This document shows, in pieces, positions 41,983 to 52,111 of a stretch of 64,000 nt of DNA. The position numbers and the translations under genes were made by a program. This stretch comes from Microbacterium sp. Root180. Lineage in GTDB: Bacteria > Actinomycetota > Actinomycetes > Actinomycetales > Microbacteriaceae. Location of the stretch: the NCBI RefSeq assembly GCF_001428485.1, contig NZ_LMHS01000002.1:10415-74414 (forward strand), in the 5' to 3' direction. The notes beneath the pieces are model-generated. The model saw only the letters and a list, made by a program, of their open reading frames with translations. It was not told where the DNA came from and did no database searches. The first letter of the stretch is position 1, and the number at the start of each line of letters is the position of its first letter.

Positions 41983-43197
41983 TCAGCGCGCAGCGACTGC
42001 CTCGGGCTGACGGACAGTGGAAGCCGCGGTCAGCGCCTGTGCCAGATCGGCGATGAGGTCCTGCGGATCCTCGAGACCGATGGAGAGCCGGACGAGCGCA
42101 TCCGACGGCTTCGCCTCGCTCTGCACCGGACGGTGCGTCAGTGCGGCCGGGTGCTGAATGAGGGAGTCGACGCTGCCCAGCGAGACCGCGTGGGTGAAGA
42201 GCTCGACCGACGAGGTCAGCGCCCCTGCGGCATCGAACCCGCCGGAGAGCTCGATCGCGATCATCGCGCCGGGCCCGTGCTGCTGCGTGCCGATCAGACC
42301 ATGCGGATCGCACTCCGCGAACTCGGGGAAGTGCACCCGCGCCACTTCGGGGCGCGTCGTGAGCCAGCGTGCGACGGCGCGCGCACCGTCCTGCTGCGCC
42401 CGCACCCGCACCGGGAGAGTCGCGAGGCCCCGGTGCAGCAGGTAGGCGGCGAGCGGATGCATGATGGCGCCGGTGATCGCCCGTGTGCGGCGCAGCGCAG
42501 CAGCGGTGGCGGCATCGCACGCGACGACTCCGCCGACCACGTCGCCGTGGCCGCCGAGGTACTTGGTGGCGCTGTGGAGTGAGATGGCGGCGCCAAGGTC
42601 GAGCGGATGCTGGAGCACCGGCGTCGCGAAGGTGTTGTCCACGAGGACCGGCACATCGCCGGCCGCCGCGACGACCGCGCGGATGTCGACCAGCTCGAGC
42701 GTCGGGTTCGCGGGCGACTCCAGGATCACGAGCGCGGTGTCGGTGCGGATCGAGGCTGCGACGTCGGCCGGAGTGCAGTAGGTGGCCTCGATGCCCAGCA
42801 GTCCCGACGCGAGCAGATGGTCGGTGCCGCCGTAGAGCGGCCGCACGGCCACCACGTGGCGCTTGCCGTTCTCGTGCGAGAGCGCGAGGAGCACGGCGGT
42901 GACGGCGGCCATGCCGGAGGAGAAGGCGACGGCCTCCTCGGCATGCTCGAGGCGGGCCAGCGCGTCTTCGAACCGGGCGACCGTGGGATTCCACAGCCGC
43001 GCGTACACGTGGGAGCCGCCCTCGAACGGGTGCCCGCCGGTCGCGAGGACTTCGTAGGAGAGCCCGCCGACATCGATCCCGGGGAGGGGATTCGTGGAGG
43101 AGAGGTCGAGGGGGAGAGCGTGCACACCGAGCTCGGCGAGGTCGTCGCGGCCGGCGTGGACGGCAAGGCTGTCAGGATGCAGCGTCTTCGGTGCCAT
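41983..43197 (-). CDS. Trans-sulfuration-family PLP enzyme (cystathionine gamma-synthase/lyase or methionine gamma-lyase)
   Basis: A 404-residue type I PLP enzyme of the Cys/Met metabolism family. It has YARLWNPTVARFEDALARLE, SSGMAAVTAVLLAL (phosphate-binding), NTFATPVLQHPLDLGA and the Schiff-base lysine in SATKYLGGHGDVVGG. The closing SIGLEDPQDLIADL is typical. The family includes CGS, CGL and methionine gamma-lyase; sequence alone does not settle which. A divergent Lrp/AsnC regulator 102 bases away suggests amino-acid-responsive catabolism, such as methionine degradation. ATG 43197 gives the normal family start; the frame extends further but non-homologously. Confidence 0.86.
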   Translation of the reverse strand: MAPKTLHPDSLAVHAGRDDLAELGVHALPLDLSSTNPLPGIDVGGLSYEVLATGGHPFEGGSHVYARLWNPTVARFEDALARLEHAEEAVAFSSGMAAVTAVLLALSHENGKRHVVAVRPLYGGTDHLLASGLLGIEATYCTPADVAASIRTDTALVILESPANPTLELVDIRAVVAAAGDVPVLVDNTFATPVLQHPLDLGAAISLHSATKYLGGHGDVVGGVVACDAATAAALRRTRAITGAIMHPLAAYLLHRGLATLPVRVRAQQDGARAVARWLTTRPEVARVHFPEFAECDPHGLIGTQQHGPGAMIAIELSGGFDAAGALTSSVELFTHAVSLGSVDSLIQHPAALTHRPVQSEAKPSDALVRLSIGLEDPQDLIADLAQALTAASTVRQPEAVAAR

Positions 43198-43299
43198 ATC
43201 GAGATCGTCGGTGATTGCGCAGGAATCGGCAAGCGGACTTGACGAACCCGTCGTGAGTACACAGCATGTATTGCAGATTCCACAAACAGAGGAGCTCGG

Positions 43300-43797
43300 A
43301 TGCCGCACCCGCCGAAGAATCCGCAGGTCGTGTCGACGGCTCTCGATGCGACCGACCGCGCCCTCCTCGCGGCCCTCATGGACGACGGACGGATGACGAA
43401 CGCGGCGCTGGCAGCCCGCGTCGGACTCGCGGAGTCGACCTGCGCTTATCGCGTCCGCGCGCTGCGCGAGTCGGGGGTCATCACCGACATCACGGCGCGG
43501 GTGGATCTCGCCGCCGTCGGACGACCGATCCAGGCCGTGATCCAGGTGCAGCTCGCGAGCCACAGTCGCACCCACATCGACGCGCTCTTCGATCGGCTCG
43601 CCGCAATTCCCGGGGCACTGTCGGTCGTTCACGTCTCGGGCGACAACGACTTCCACGTGCACGTCGCGGTCGCCAGTCCCGAGCGGCTGCGCGACCTCAT
43701 CCTCGAGCACATCACGAGTCACCCGGCCGTCACGAAGACGGAGACGCAGCTGATCTTCGAGGCTCGACGCGGGCGCGGCGTGCTCGGACCCCTGTGA
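43300..43797 (+). CDS. Lrp/AsnC-family transcriptional regulator
   Basis: A 165-residue regulator. The N-terminal HTH reads LDATDRALLAALMDDGRMTNAALAARVGLAESTCAYRVRALRE in outline, with the recognition helix at AESTCAYRVRAL; the C-terminal RAM/AsnC ligand domain runs from about residue 80. ATG 43300 has AGAGGAG upstream. It is transcribed away from the PLP sulfur enzyme, and the 102-base gap between them is the likely operator region, so it probably controls that gene and itself. Confidence 0.9.
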   Translation: MPHPPKNPQVVSTALDATDRALLAALMDDGRMTNAALAARVGLAESTCAYRVRALRESGVITDITARVDLAAVGRPIQAVIQVQLASHSRTHIDALFDRLAAIPGALSVVHVSGDNDFHVHVAVASPERLRDLILEHITSHPAVTKTETQLIFEARRGRGVLGPL

Positions 43798-43806
43798 GCC
43801 CGTGGG

Positions 43807-44616
43807 TCAGGCGCGCGCTTCGCCGGGAACCGGGATGCGACCGGTGCGCATGACGCGATCGAGCAGCGAGTCGAAATCCGCCGCGAGCTCCTGAGCCGAG
43901 TCTCCCGGCCAGATGTGGAGCGGCTTCGCGGCACCCTGCGCCTGCTGGAGCGATGTGCGCTCGGGGAGCTGCGGGGAGAGGACGAGCGGGCCGAACATGT
44001 CCCGGAGCTCCTTGATGCGGAACTGGTGCTCGATGGACTGCGGTCGCACGCGGTTGACGACGATGCCGAGCGGCTGAAGTCGCGGCGAGAGACCGCGACG
44101 GATCTCCTCGATCGCGCGGAGAGCGCGGTCGGCCGCGGCGACGGAGAAGAGGCCCGGCTCGGTGATGACGATGACGCGGTCGCTCGCGGCCCACGCCGTG
44201 CGGGTGAGGGCGTTGAGGGAGGGAGCGCAGTCGATGAGGACGAGGTCGTAGTCGGCCTCGATCGTTGCAAGAGCTTCTTCGAGCTTCCACACATCGCGCA
44301 CGCTCGGGTGGGGTCCGTCGAAGTTGATCGCCGAAGGGCTGCCGATCATGACGTCGATGGTGCCGGGGTGCACCTTCGCCCAGCCGCTGGAGGTGATGGC
44401 CTGGCGGACCGTCTTCTCCTTGGGGTTCGCGAGGACATCTGCGACATTCAGGCGGCCGGCCACCTGAATGTCCATGCCCGTCGAGACGTCGGACTGCGGG
44501 TCGAGGTCGACGACGAGCGTGCGGACACCGCGGGCGAAAGCCGCGGAAGCGAGTCCGAGAGTCACGGTCGTCTTGCCGACACCACCCTTGAGCGAGCTGA
44601 CGGAAAGCACGTGCAC
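43807..44616 (-). CDS. ParA-family ATPase
   Basis: A 269-residue ParA/Soj-like ATPase with the deviant Walker [17 protein letters not shown] right at the N-terminus, VDLDPQSDVSTGM and LVLIDCAPSLNALTR. It lacks the N-terminal HTH extension of plasmid ParA and has no ParB-like neighbour. In actinobacteria an orphan ParA beside pyruvate carboxylase is common; its cargo is unknown. GTG 44616 is preceded by TAACGT at 8 nt on this strand, close to the leaderless pattern, and diverges from pyc. Confidence 0.87.
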   Translation of the reverse strand: MHVLSVSSLKGGVGKTTVTLGLASAAFARGVRTLVVDLDPQSDVSTGMDIQVAGRLNVADVLANPKEKTVRQAITSSGWAKVHPGTIDVMIGSPSAINFDGPHPSVRDVWKLEEALATIEADYDLVLIDCAPSLNALTRTAWAASDRVIVITEPGLFSVAAADRALRAIEEIRRGLSPRLQPLGIVVNRVRPQSIEHQFRIKELRDMFGPLVLSPQLPERTSLQQAQGAAKPLHIWPGDSAQELAADFDSLLDRVMRTGRIPVPGEARA

Positions 44617-44689
44617 AATTCACCACGTTACCGTCCCCTAGGCTGAGAGCACACTCAGGCCCGCCCGCACCGCCGCCTCCGGAGGTCGA

Positions 44690-47600
44690 ATGTTCCGCAA
44701 GATCCTCGTCGCGAATCGCGGCGAAATCGCCATCCGAGCCTTCCGCGCCGCCTACGAACTCGGGGCACGAACGGTTGCGGTGTTCCCGTTCGAGGACCGC
44801 GGATCGCTGCACCGGCAGAAGGCCGACGAGTCGTACGAGATCGGCGAGAAGGGGCACCCCGTCCGCGCCTACCTCGACATCGACGAGATCATCCGGGTCG
44901 CCCTGGCATCCGGCGCCGACGCGGTCTACCCCGGCTACGGGTTCCTCTCCGAGAATCCCGATCTCGCCGAGAAGTGCGCCGCCAACGGACTCGTCTTCAT
45001 CGGGCCGCCCTCGTCTGTACTCGAGATGGCCGGCAACAAGGTCACCGCGAAGCAACACGCTGTCGCAGCCGGCGTCCCGGTGCTGCGCTCGACCGATGCA
45101 TCCGACGATGTCGACGCGCTCGTCGCGCAGGCCGAGGGCATCGGCTTCCCCATCTTCGTCAAGGCCGTCGCGGGCGGCGGAGGCCGCGGCATGCGTCGCG
45201 TGGAGCAGCCCGGCGAACTGGCACCGGCCCTCGCCGAAGCGATGCGAGAGGCCGGCAGCGCGTTCGGCGACGCCCGGGTCTTCCTCGAGCAGGCCGTCCA
45301 GCGACCGCGTCACGTCGAGGTGCAGATCCTCGCCGACAAGTCGGGCGAGACGGTGCACCTCTTCGAGCGCGACTGCTCGGTCCAGCGGCGACACCAGAAG
45401 GTGATCGAGATCGCACCCGCGCCGAACCTCGACCCCGCCGTGCGCGACGCGCTCCACGCCTACGCGGTCGCGTTCGCGCGTTCCATCGGGTACGAGAACG
45501 CCGGAACCGTCGAGTTCCTGCTGGAGACCGCCGGCCCTCGAACCGGTGAGGTCGTCTTCATCGAGATGAACCCGCGCATTCAGGTCGAGCACACCGTGAC
45601 CGAGGAGGTCACGGACGTCGACCTCGTGCAGTCGCAGATGCGCATCGCCTCGGGCGAGACCCTCGCCGAGCTGGGGCTCCTGCAGGACCAGATCCAGCTC
45701 CGCGGCGCCGCCCTGCAGTGCCGCATCACCACGGAGGACCCGTCGCAGGGCTTCCGCCCCGACACCGGCCGCATCACGACCTATCGCTCGCCGGGCGGTG
45801 CCGGCATCCGCCTGGACGGCGGCACGACCGCCGCCGGATCGCAGATCAGCCCGCATTTCGACTCGATGCTCGCCAAGCTCACGTGCCGCGGCCGTGACTT
45901 CCCGGCCGCGGTCACCCGCGCACGTCGTGCCCTCGCCGAGTTCCGCATCCGCGGAGTCGCCACGAACATCCCGTTCCTCCGCGCGGTGCTCGACGACGAG
46001 GCGTTCGTGGCGGGCGACGTCAGCACGTCCTTCATCGACGAGCGCCCGCAGCTGCTCACCAGGAACCCTTCCCGCGATCGCGCGACGAAGCTCCTCAACT
46101 GGCTCGCAGATGTCACCGTCAACCGTCCGTACGGCGAGAAGCCGCTCTCGGTGTCGCCGGGCAGCAAGCTGCCGCACATCGATCTCGCCGCCGCGCCGCC
46201 CGCCGGCACGCTCGAGCGTCTGCGTGCGCTCGGACCCGAAGGATTCGCCCGCGCGCTGCGCGAGCAGACGCCGCTCGCCGTCACCGAGACGACGTTCCGC
46301 GACGCGCACCAGTCCCTCCTCGCCACACGTGTCCGCACGCGCGATCTCGTACGCGTCGGGCCTCACGTGGCGCGCATGACGCCGCAGCTCCTGTCCGTCG
46401 AGGCCTGGGGAGGCGCGACCTACGACGTCGCCCTCCGCTTCCTCGCCGAAGACCCGTGGGAGCGCCTGGCGGCGCTGCGCGAGGCGATGCCCAACATCCC
46501 GATCCAGATGCTGCTGCGCGGACGCAACACGGTGGGCTACACACCGCGCCCCGTCGAGGTGACCGATGCCTTCGTGACCGAGGCCGCCGCCACCGGGGTC
46601 GACGTGTTCCGCATCTTCGACGCGCTCAACGACGTGTCCCAGATGCGGCCGGCGATCGATGCCGTGCGGGGCACCGGGACCGCGCTGGCCGAGGTGGCAG
46701 TCTGCTACACCTCCGACCTCCTCGATCCGGCGGAGCGCCTCTACACGCTCGACTACTACCTGCGACTGGCCGAGCAGATCGTCGAGGCCGGTGCCCACGT
46801 GCTGGCGATCAAGGACATGGCGGGCCTGCTGCGCCCCGCGGCCGCCGCCAAGCTGGTGACCGCCCTGCGCGAGCGGTTCGACCTTCCCGTTCACCTGCAC
46901 ACGCACGACACCGCCGGCGGGCAGCTCGCGACGCTCCTCGCCGCCAGCGCGGCGGGGGTCGACGCGGTGGATGCCGCGGCCGCCCCGATGTCGGGCACGA
47001 CGAGCCAGCCGTCCCTGTCGGCACTCGTCGCAGCCTTGGCGCACACCGACCGCGACACCGGCCTGGACCTGCAGGCCGTGAGTGACCTGGAGCCGTACTG
47101 GGAGGCCGTGCGCCACCTGTACCGCCCGTTCGAGTCGGGGCTTCCCGCGCCGACGGGACGCGTCTACCACCACGAGATCCCCGGTGGCCAGCTCTCCAAT
47201 CTCCGCCAGCAGGCGATCGCGCTCGGACTGGCTGACGACTTCGAGCTCATCGAGGACATGTACGCCGCGGCCGACCGGCTGCTCGGCCGCATCCCGAAGG
47301 TGACACCGTCGTCGAAGGTGGTCGGCGACCTCGCGCTGGCGCTGGTCGCGGTGCGGGCAGATCCGGCCGACTTCGAGCAGAATCCGCACAACTACGACAT
47401 CCCTGACTCGGTGGTCGGGTTCATGGCGGGCGAGCTCGGCGACCTTCCCGGGGGATGGCCCGAGCCGTTCCGCACGAAGGTCCTGGCGGGTCGCACCGTG
47501 TCGATCGAGGTCCCGCCGCTCACCGACGAAGAGCGGGCAGGCCTCGCCGGCGACGGCGTCGAGCGCCGTCGCACTCTGAACCGACTGCTGTTCCCGGCCC

Positions 47601-48097
47601 CTGCGCGCGAGTTCGAGAAGAACCGTGCGACGTACGGTGACCTCACCGCACTCGGCACCCCCGACTACCTCTACGGTCTCAAGCCGGGGGAGGAGCACAT
47701 CGCCGAGATCGACCCGGGCGTTCAGCTGTACGTCGGGCTCGAGGCGATCGGCGAGGCCGACGCCAAGGGCATCCGCACCGTCATGACGACGCTCAACGGG
47801 CAGCTGCGGCCGGTCTTCGTCCGCGACCGCAGCATCAAGGTCGACGTCAAGCAGGCGGAGCGGGCGGACACGACCAAACCCGGTCAGGTGGCCGCACCGT
47901 TCTCGGGCGTCGTCACCCTCAAGGCATCGGTCGGCGCCACGGTGACCGCCGGCCAGCCGGTGGCCTCGATCGAGGCGATGAAGATGGAGGCGGCGATCAC
48001 CGCCCCCGTCGACGGCGTCGTGGAGCGCCTCGCGATCAGCGAGACCCAACAGGTGGACGCGGGAGACCTTTTGGTCGTGATCCGCCCGGCGCAGTAA
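44690..48097 (+). CDS. pyc: Pyruvate carboxylase
   Basis: Anaplerotic biotin enzyme making oxaloacetate from pyruvate, 1135 residues. In order: biotin carboxylase (RKILVANRGEIAIRAFRAA; ATP-grasp AVAGGGGRGMRRV; EMNPRIQVEHTVTEE), carboxyltransferase TIM barrel (ETTFRDAHQSLLATRVRT; HLHTHDTAGGQ), and C-terminal biotinyl domain with the biotinylated lysine in EAMKMEAAI. All domains are on one chain, as in alpha4 pyruvate carboxylases. ATG 44690 has GGAGG upstream and -10 TAGGCT at 44639-44644. Confidence 0.96.
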   Translation: MFRKILVANRGEIAIRAFRAAYELGARTVAVFPFEDRGSLHRQKADESYEIGEKGHPVRAYLDIDEIIRVALASGADAVYPGYGFLSENPDLAEKCAANGLVFIGPPSSVLEMAGNKVTAKQHAVAAGVPVLRSTDASDDVDALVAQAEGIGFPIFVKAVAGGGGRGMRRVEQPGELAPALAEAMREAGSAFGDARVFLEQAVQRPRHVEVQILADKSGETVHLFERDCSVQRRHQKVIEIAPAPNLDPAVRDALHAYAVAFARSIGYENAGTVEFLLETAGPRTGEVVFIEMNPRIQVEHTVTEEVTDVDLVQSQMRIASGETLAELGLLQDQIQLRGAALQCRITTEDPSQGFRPDTGRITTYRSPGGAGIRLDGGTTAAGSQISPHFDSMLAKLTCRGRDFPAAVTRARRALAEFRIRGVATNIPFLRAVLDDEAFVAGDVSTSFIDERPQLLTRNPSRDRATKLLNWLADVTVNRPYGEKPLSVSPGSKLPHIDLAAAPPAGTLERLRALGPEGFARALREQTPLAVTETTFRDAHQSLLATRVRTRDLVRVGPHVARMTPQLLSVEAWGGATYDVALRFLAEDPWERLAALREAMPNIPIQMLLRGRNTVGYTPRPVEVTDAFVTEAAATGVDVFRIFDALNDVSQMRPAIDAVRGTGTALAEVAVCYTSDLLDPAERLYTLDYYLRLAEQIVEAGAHVLAIKDMAGLLRPAAAAKLVTALRERFDLPVHLHTHDTAGGQLATLLAASAAGVDAVDAAAAPMSGTTSQPSLSALVAALAHTDRDTGLDLQAVSDLEPYWEAVRHLYRPFESGLPAPTGRVYHHEIPGGQLSNLRQQAIALGLADDFELIEDMYAAADRLLGRIPKVTPSSKVVGDLALALVAVRADPADFEQNPHNYDIPDSVVGFMAGELGDLPGGWPEPFRTKVLAGRTVSIEVPPLTDEERAGLAGDGVERRRTLNRLLFPAPAREFEKNRATYGDLTALGTPDYLYGLKPGEEHIAEIDPGVQLYVGLEAIGEADAKGIRTVMTTLNGQLRPVFVRDRSIKVDVKQAERADTTKPGQVAAPFSGVVTLKASVGATVTAGQPVASIEAMKMEAAITAPVDGVVERLAISETQQVDAGDLLVVIRPAQ

Positions 48098-48150
48098 CCT
48101 GGAACGCGGAAATCGCCCGAATTCCCCTCCCTGGCTTGGAGAACGACGCA

Positions 48151-49644
48151 GTGACGCCTGATCGCCCTGACCATACGCCCGACGAAGCTGAGAACGGTGT
48201 GCTGTCCGACACGGGCAGCCTCGACACCAGCGGAATCGGCATCCTCGGTGGCGCCACCGCCCAGGTGAGCGTCGAATTGCCCTCCGAAGAGGAGGACGAC
48301 GACCTCGTCGAAGATGAGGTGATCGACGGCGGCGCGCCGTTCGTCGTCGAGATCCCAGCCGACACCGCGGAAGCCGAACTGGTCGAGAGCGTCGAGACCG
48401 AGGACTGGACCGTCGAGGACGATATCGAGGACTGGCAGCCGCTGGAGGACATCGCGGACGCCGATGTCGTGAACGACGGATCCGCGGCGGAGTTCTCGCC
48501 GGTCGCCGAGCCCGCTCCCGTGGCCGCGGAGGCGGCGGCATCCGACCGCTCGGCCCCGACGATCGAAGACCCGCAGGTCGCCGCGGTCGGCGGCGCCGCA
48601 TCCCGACCCGCAGCCGCGGCTCCGGTGGAGCGCGCGACCTACCCCCGCGCCGACGTGAACCTCACCTCGAAGCGCCTGGGCGAGTTCGAAGCCGACCGCG
48701 AGACGGCCGACCTGCTGACCGCCGACCGCCTGCTCGACCCGCATCAGGTCGTCCGGAGCGAGCCGGAGGGCTACTGGCAGCACTTGCTGTACTCGATCTC
48801 CGGCCGGCGGATCAATCTCGGCGACGGCAAGCGTGCACGCGCACGCAAGGAGCTCGACCGCCGTATCGCCTTCCCCCTCCACGGCGGTGCCCGCTTCGTC
48901 CCCGTGCTCTCGCGCAAGGGTGGCGTGGGCAAGACGACCGTCACGACCCTGCTCGGCATGGCGCTCGCAGATGCGCGCGACGACCGCGTGATCGCCGTCG
49001 ACGCGAACCCCGACCGGGGCACGCTCGCCGAGCGCATCGCTCGCGCCAGCGGCAAGACCGTGCGCGATCTCGTGCGTGCGCGGGGCGATGTGGTCGGGTT
49101 CAACGACCTCTCCGACATCGTCGCCCGCGACGAGACCCGCCTCGACGTGGTGGCGTCGGATTCCGACCCCCGCGTGTCGGAGGCGTTCAGCGATGCGGAC
49201 TACCGCGATGTCGCCACGCTCGCCGCGCACTATTACTCGATCGTGCTGACCGACACGGGCACCGGCATCGTGCACTCCGTGATGGGCGCGACGCTGGAGC
49301 TGGCCGACCAGCTCGTCATCGTCTCGGGCCTGAGCGTCGACGAGGCGCGTCTCGCGTCCGAGACCCTCACCTGGCTCGAGACCAACGGATACGCCGACAA
49401 GGTGCGCGGCGCCGTCGTGGTGCTCAACAACTCGAGGCCGGGCACCCCGCTCGTGCAGCTCGAAGAGCTCGAAGCGCACTTCCGCACGCGCGTGCGCGCC
49501 GTCGTCCGCATGCCGTACGACTCGCACATCGCGGCCGGCAGCGCCATCGTCTTCCGCGACCTGCAGCCGGCCACGCGCGATGCCGCGCGCGACCTCGCCG
49601 CCACCGTCGTCGAGGGTCTGCGCACCTTCGCGTCTGCGGCCTAG
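48151..49644 (+). CDS. MinD/EspI-like P-loop ATPase with long acidic N-terminal region
   Basis: About 497 residues. The first 170 are disordered and strongly acidic ([15 protein letters not shown]). A basic junction follows ([24 protein letters not shown]), then a MinD/ParA-type ATPase: [33 protein letters not shown] and [14 protein letters not shown]. The arrangement and the [10 protein letters not shown] motif resemble EspI and related ATPases associated with type VII secretion, but no ESX gene is in this window. GTG 48151 is taken with GGAGA upstream; TTG 48136 is possible. It precedes def by 8 bases, so the two are probably cotranscribed. Confidence 0.78.
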   Translation: MTPDRPDHTPDEAENGVLSDTGSLDTSGIGILGGATAQVSVELPSEEEDDDLVEDEVIDGGAPFVVEIPADTAEAELVESVETEDWTVEDDIEDWQPLEDIADADVVNDGSAAEFSPVAEPAPVAAEAAASDRSAPTIEDPQVAAVGGAASRPAAAAPVERATYPRADVNLTSKRLGEFEADRETADLLTADRLLDPHQVVRSEPEGYWQHLLYSISGRRINLGDGKRARARKELDRRIAFPLHGGARFVPVLSRKGGVGKTTVTTLLGMALADARDDRVIAVDANPDRGTLAERIARASGKTVRDLVRARGDVVGFNDLSDIVARDETRLDVVASDSDPRVSEAFSDADYRDVATLAAHYYSIVLTDTGTGIVHSVMGATLELADQLVIVSGLSVDEARLASETLTWLETNGYADKVRGAVVVLNNSRPGTPLVQLEELEAHFRTRVRAVVRMPYDSHIAAGSAIVFRDLQPATRDAARDLAATVVEGLRTFASAA

Positions 49645-49652
49645 GCCACGCC

Positions 49653-50141
49653 ATGGCGGTTCGCTCCATCCGGGTCTTCGGCGACCCCGTGCTCACGTCC
49701 GAGAGCGCCCCGATCGGCGTGATCGACGACGGCGTGCGTGCCCTCGTTCGCGATCTCCTCGACACCGTCGAGCTACCCGGTCGCGCCGGACTCGCGGCGC
49801 CCCAGATCGGCGTCGGGCTGCGCGCATTCAGCTACAACATCGACGGCGAGATCGGCTACGTGCTCAATCCGGTGCTCGAGGTCTCGGGCGAGCCGGAGAC
49901 GATGGGGGAGGGATGCCTCTCCGTGCCGAGTCTGTGGCACGACGCGGTGCGTCACCCGTGGGCGCGTGTCACCGGCATCGACCTCGACGGCCGTGAGGTC
50001 GTGCTGGAGGGGGAGGGGCTCATGGCTCAGGCCCTGCAGCACGAGACCGACCACCTCGACGGGATGCTCTACCTCAAGCGGCTCACGGCGGAGGAGCGTC
50101 GCATCGCGATGCGGGAGATCCGCGAGTCCGACTGGTTCTGA
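49653..50141 (+). CDS. def: Peptide deformylase
   Basis: Removes the N-formyl group from nascent proteins. All three metalloprotease motifs are present in the 162-residue protein: [15 protein letters not shown] (metal-binding Cys) and HETDHLDG (two His ligands and catalytic Glu). Start ATG 49653 lies 8 bases after the ATPase gene. Normal length for the actinobacterial type. Confidence 0.94.
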   Translation: MAVRSIRVFGDPVLTSESAPIGVIDDGVRALVRDLLDTVELPGRAGLAAPQIGVGLRAFSYNIDGEIGYVLNPVLEVSGEPETMGEGCLSVPSLWHDAVRHPWARVTGIDLDGREVVLEGEGLMAQALQHETDHLDGMLYLKRLTAEERRIAMREIRESDWF

Positions 50142-50171
50142 CATGCACGCCCGCTCGTTGAGCGAGCGATC

Positions 50172-50238
50172 GCAGCGCGCGAGACGAAACGCCCCGAACC
50201 GACGGTGATCGTCTGTTCGAGGCGTTTCGTCTCGCTGC
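50172..50238. terminator. Long inverted repeat between convergent genes (REP-like)
   Basis: GAGACGAAACGCCCCGAAC (50181-50199) and GTTCGAGGCGTTTCGTCTC (50215-50233) form a 19-bp stem with one mismatch and a 15-nt loop. Flanking GCAGCG and GCTGC extend it. It lies between convergent def and the acyl-CoA synthetase gene. The GAGACGAAACG core with nearby TTGAGCGAGCG resembles dispersed palindromes I recall from related actinobacterial genomes; only one copy is in this window. Confidence 0.65.
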
Positions 50239-50284
50239 GACTGCCCGACGACCGTGGCCGGCCGCGGCATCCGCTCCGCGTTCG

Positions 50285-52111
50285 CTATTTGAGCGAGACG
50301 TTCGACGTGTTGACCGGGTCGCTGTAGAGCTCCTCGATCGGGCCGGCGAAGTCCTCCATGATGACGTTGCGCTTGATGCTCATCTTCGGCGTGAGGTGAC
50401 CACTGGCCTCGGTCCACTCGGAGTCGAGGATGGTGAACTTGCGGATCGACTCCGCACGCGACACGGACTTGTTCGCGTGGTCGATCGCGCGCTGCACCTC
50501 GGCGCGGACGGCCTCGTTCTTCGCGGCATCCGTCAGCGACATGTCGCCCGGCAGGGCGTTGTTGGCCAGCCAGGTCGGCAGCATCTCGGGGTCGAGAGTG
50601 ATGAGCGCCGAGATGAACGGCTTCTGGTCGCCGACCACCACGACCTGGCCGACGATCGGGTTCGCGCGGATCGGGTCCTCGAGCACCGCGGGGGCGACGT
50701 TCTTGCCGCCGGCGGTGACGATGATCTCCTTCTTGCGGCCGGTGATCGTGAGGAAGCCCTCGTCATCGAACGAGCCGATGTCGCCGGTCTTGAACCAGTC
50801 GCCGTCGAACGTGGCGGCGGTGGCCTCGGGGTTGCGCCAGTACTCCTTGAACACGTTGATGCCGCGCACCTGGATCTCGCCGTCCTCGGCGAGACGGATG
50901 CCCACACCGGGCAGCACCGGTCCGACCGTGCCGATCTTCGACTTCGTGGCGAGGTTCACGGTCGCCGGCGCGGTGGTCTCGGTCAGGCCGTACCCCTCGA
51001 GGATCGTCACACCGAGGCTGTGGAAGAAGTGGCCGAGGCGGGGGCCGAGCGGAGCCGATCCCGACACCGCGTACTCGACGTTGCCGCCCATGGCGGTGCG
51101 CAGCTTGCTGTAGACGAGGCGGTCGAACAGCTTGAACTTCACCTTGGTCAGGAAGGGGACCTTCTTGCCTTCCTGGAGAAGGCGCGAGTGCTCGACGGCC
51201 GTGTGGGCCGCGGAGCGGAAGATCTTGCCCTTGCCGCCGGCCTCGGCCTTCTGCTCGGCCGAGTTGTACACCTTCTCGAACACGCGCGGCACGGCGAGCA
51301 GGTACGTCGGCTTGAACGAGCCGAGCGCCGGCAGGAGCTGCTTGGTGTCGGGCTGGTGGCCGGTCTTGACGCCGGCGTGGATGTTGAGCACCGAGATGAA
51401 GCGCGCGAAGATATGCGCCGTCGTGATGAACAGCAGCGTCGACGCGCCCGGCTTGGCCACGACCTCCTGGAGGGACTTGGCCGAGTTGCGGGTGAGCTCG
51501 ACGAAGTTGCTGTGGGTCAGCACACAGCCCTTGGGGCGGCCGGTCGAGCCGGACGTGTAGATGAGGGTGGCGATGTCGGCGCCGTTGGCGATGCCGCGAC
51601 GACGCTCGATCTCCGCATCGGTGACGTCCTTGCCACCGGCGACGAGCTTGTCGAGGTCGCCGCGCTGCATCTCCCACGTCGAACGGATCAACGGCACCTC
51701 GGCACGGATCTCGTCGAGCCGCGCCGAGTGATCGGCCGACTCCGAGAGGCACGCGATCGCGCCGGAGTCGTTGAGGATCCAGCTGATCTGCGACGGCGAG
51801 CTGGTCTCGTACACGGGAACCATGACGGCACCGGCGTAGAACAGCGCGAAGTCCACGAGCGTCCAGTCGTAGGTGGTGCGTGCGATGAAGGCGACCTTCT
51901 CGCCCGGCTCGATGCCGGCGGCGACGAAGCCCTTGGCCAAGGCCACGACCTGCTTCTGGAAGTCGGCGGCGGTGATGTCGCGCCAGCCGCCTGCGTCGGG
52001 GACGGCGAAGAGCGCGAGCTGTGGCGTCGCCTTCACCCGCTCGACGAGCAGATCGGCGACATTCGCCTGGGGATCGGCGGGGACTATGGCGGGGACTTCG
52101 AATTGGACCAC
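50285..52111 (-). CDS. Long-chain acyl-CoA synthetase (FadD15-like)
   Basis: Activates fatty acids to acyl-CoA through an acyl-adenylate, 608 residues. The AMP-binding motif is TLIYTSGSTGRPKGCVLTHS (about 190-209); GYGLTETTAPATVN, WFKTGDIGSFDDEGFLTITG and GRKKEIIVTAGGKNVAP are the other conserved blocks. GTG 52111 has GAAGGAG upstream. In M. tuberculosis fadD15 lies in the same neighbourhood as plsC, aroG and pknL, in keeping with this gene order, which supports lipid supply near the envelope cluster. Confidence 0.92.
   Translation of the reverse strand: MVQFEVPAIVPADPQANVADLLVERVKATPQLALFAVPDAGGWRDITAADFQKQVVALAKGFVAAGIEPGEKVAFIARTTYDWTLVDFALFYAGAVMVPVYETSSPSQISWILNDSGAIACLSESADHSARLDEIRAEVPLIRSTWEMQRGDLDKLVAGGKDVTDAEIERRRGIANGADIATLIYTSGSTGRPKGCVLTHSNFVELTRNSAKSLQEVVAKPGASTLLFITTAHIFARFISVLNIHAGVKTGHQPDTKQLLPALGSFKPTYLLAVPRVFEKVYNSAEQKAEAGGKGKIFRSAAHTAVEHSRLLQEGKKVPFLTKVKFKLFDRLVYSKLRTAMGGNVEYAVSGSAPLGPRLGHFFHSLGVTILEGYGLTETTAPATVNLATKSKIGTVGPVLPGVGIRLAEDGEIQVRGINVFKEYWRNPEATAATFDGDWFKTGDIGSFDDEGFLTITGRKKEIIVTAGGKNVAPAVLEDPIRANPIVGQVVVVGDQKPFISALITLDPEMLPTWLANNALPGDMSLTDAAKNEAVRAEVQRAIDHANKSVSRAESIRKFTILDSEWTEASGHLTPKMSIKRNVIMEDFAGPIEELYSDPVNTSNVSLK

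Noticed and set aside
43730-48601. A minus-strand open frame of about 1620 codons opposite pyruvate carboxylase and its neighbours
   Set aside because: It is antisense to genes with complete catalytic motifs, has Arg/His-rich low-complexity residues typical of high-GC shadows, and matches no family.
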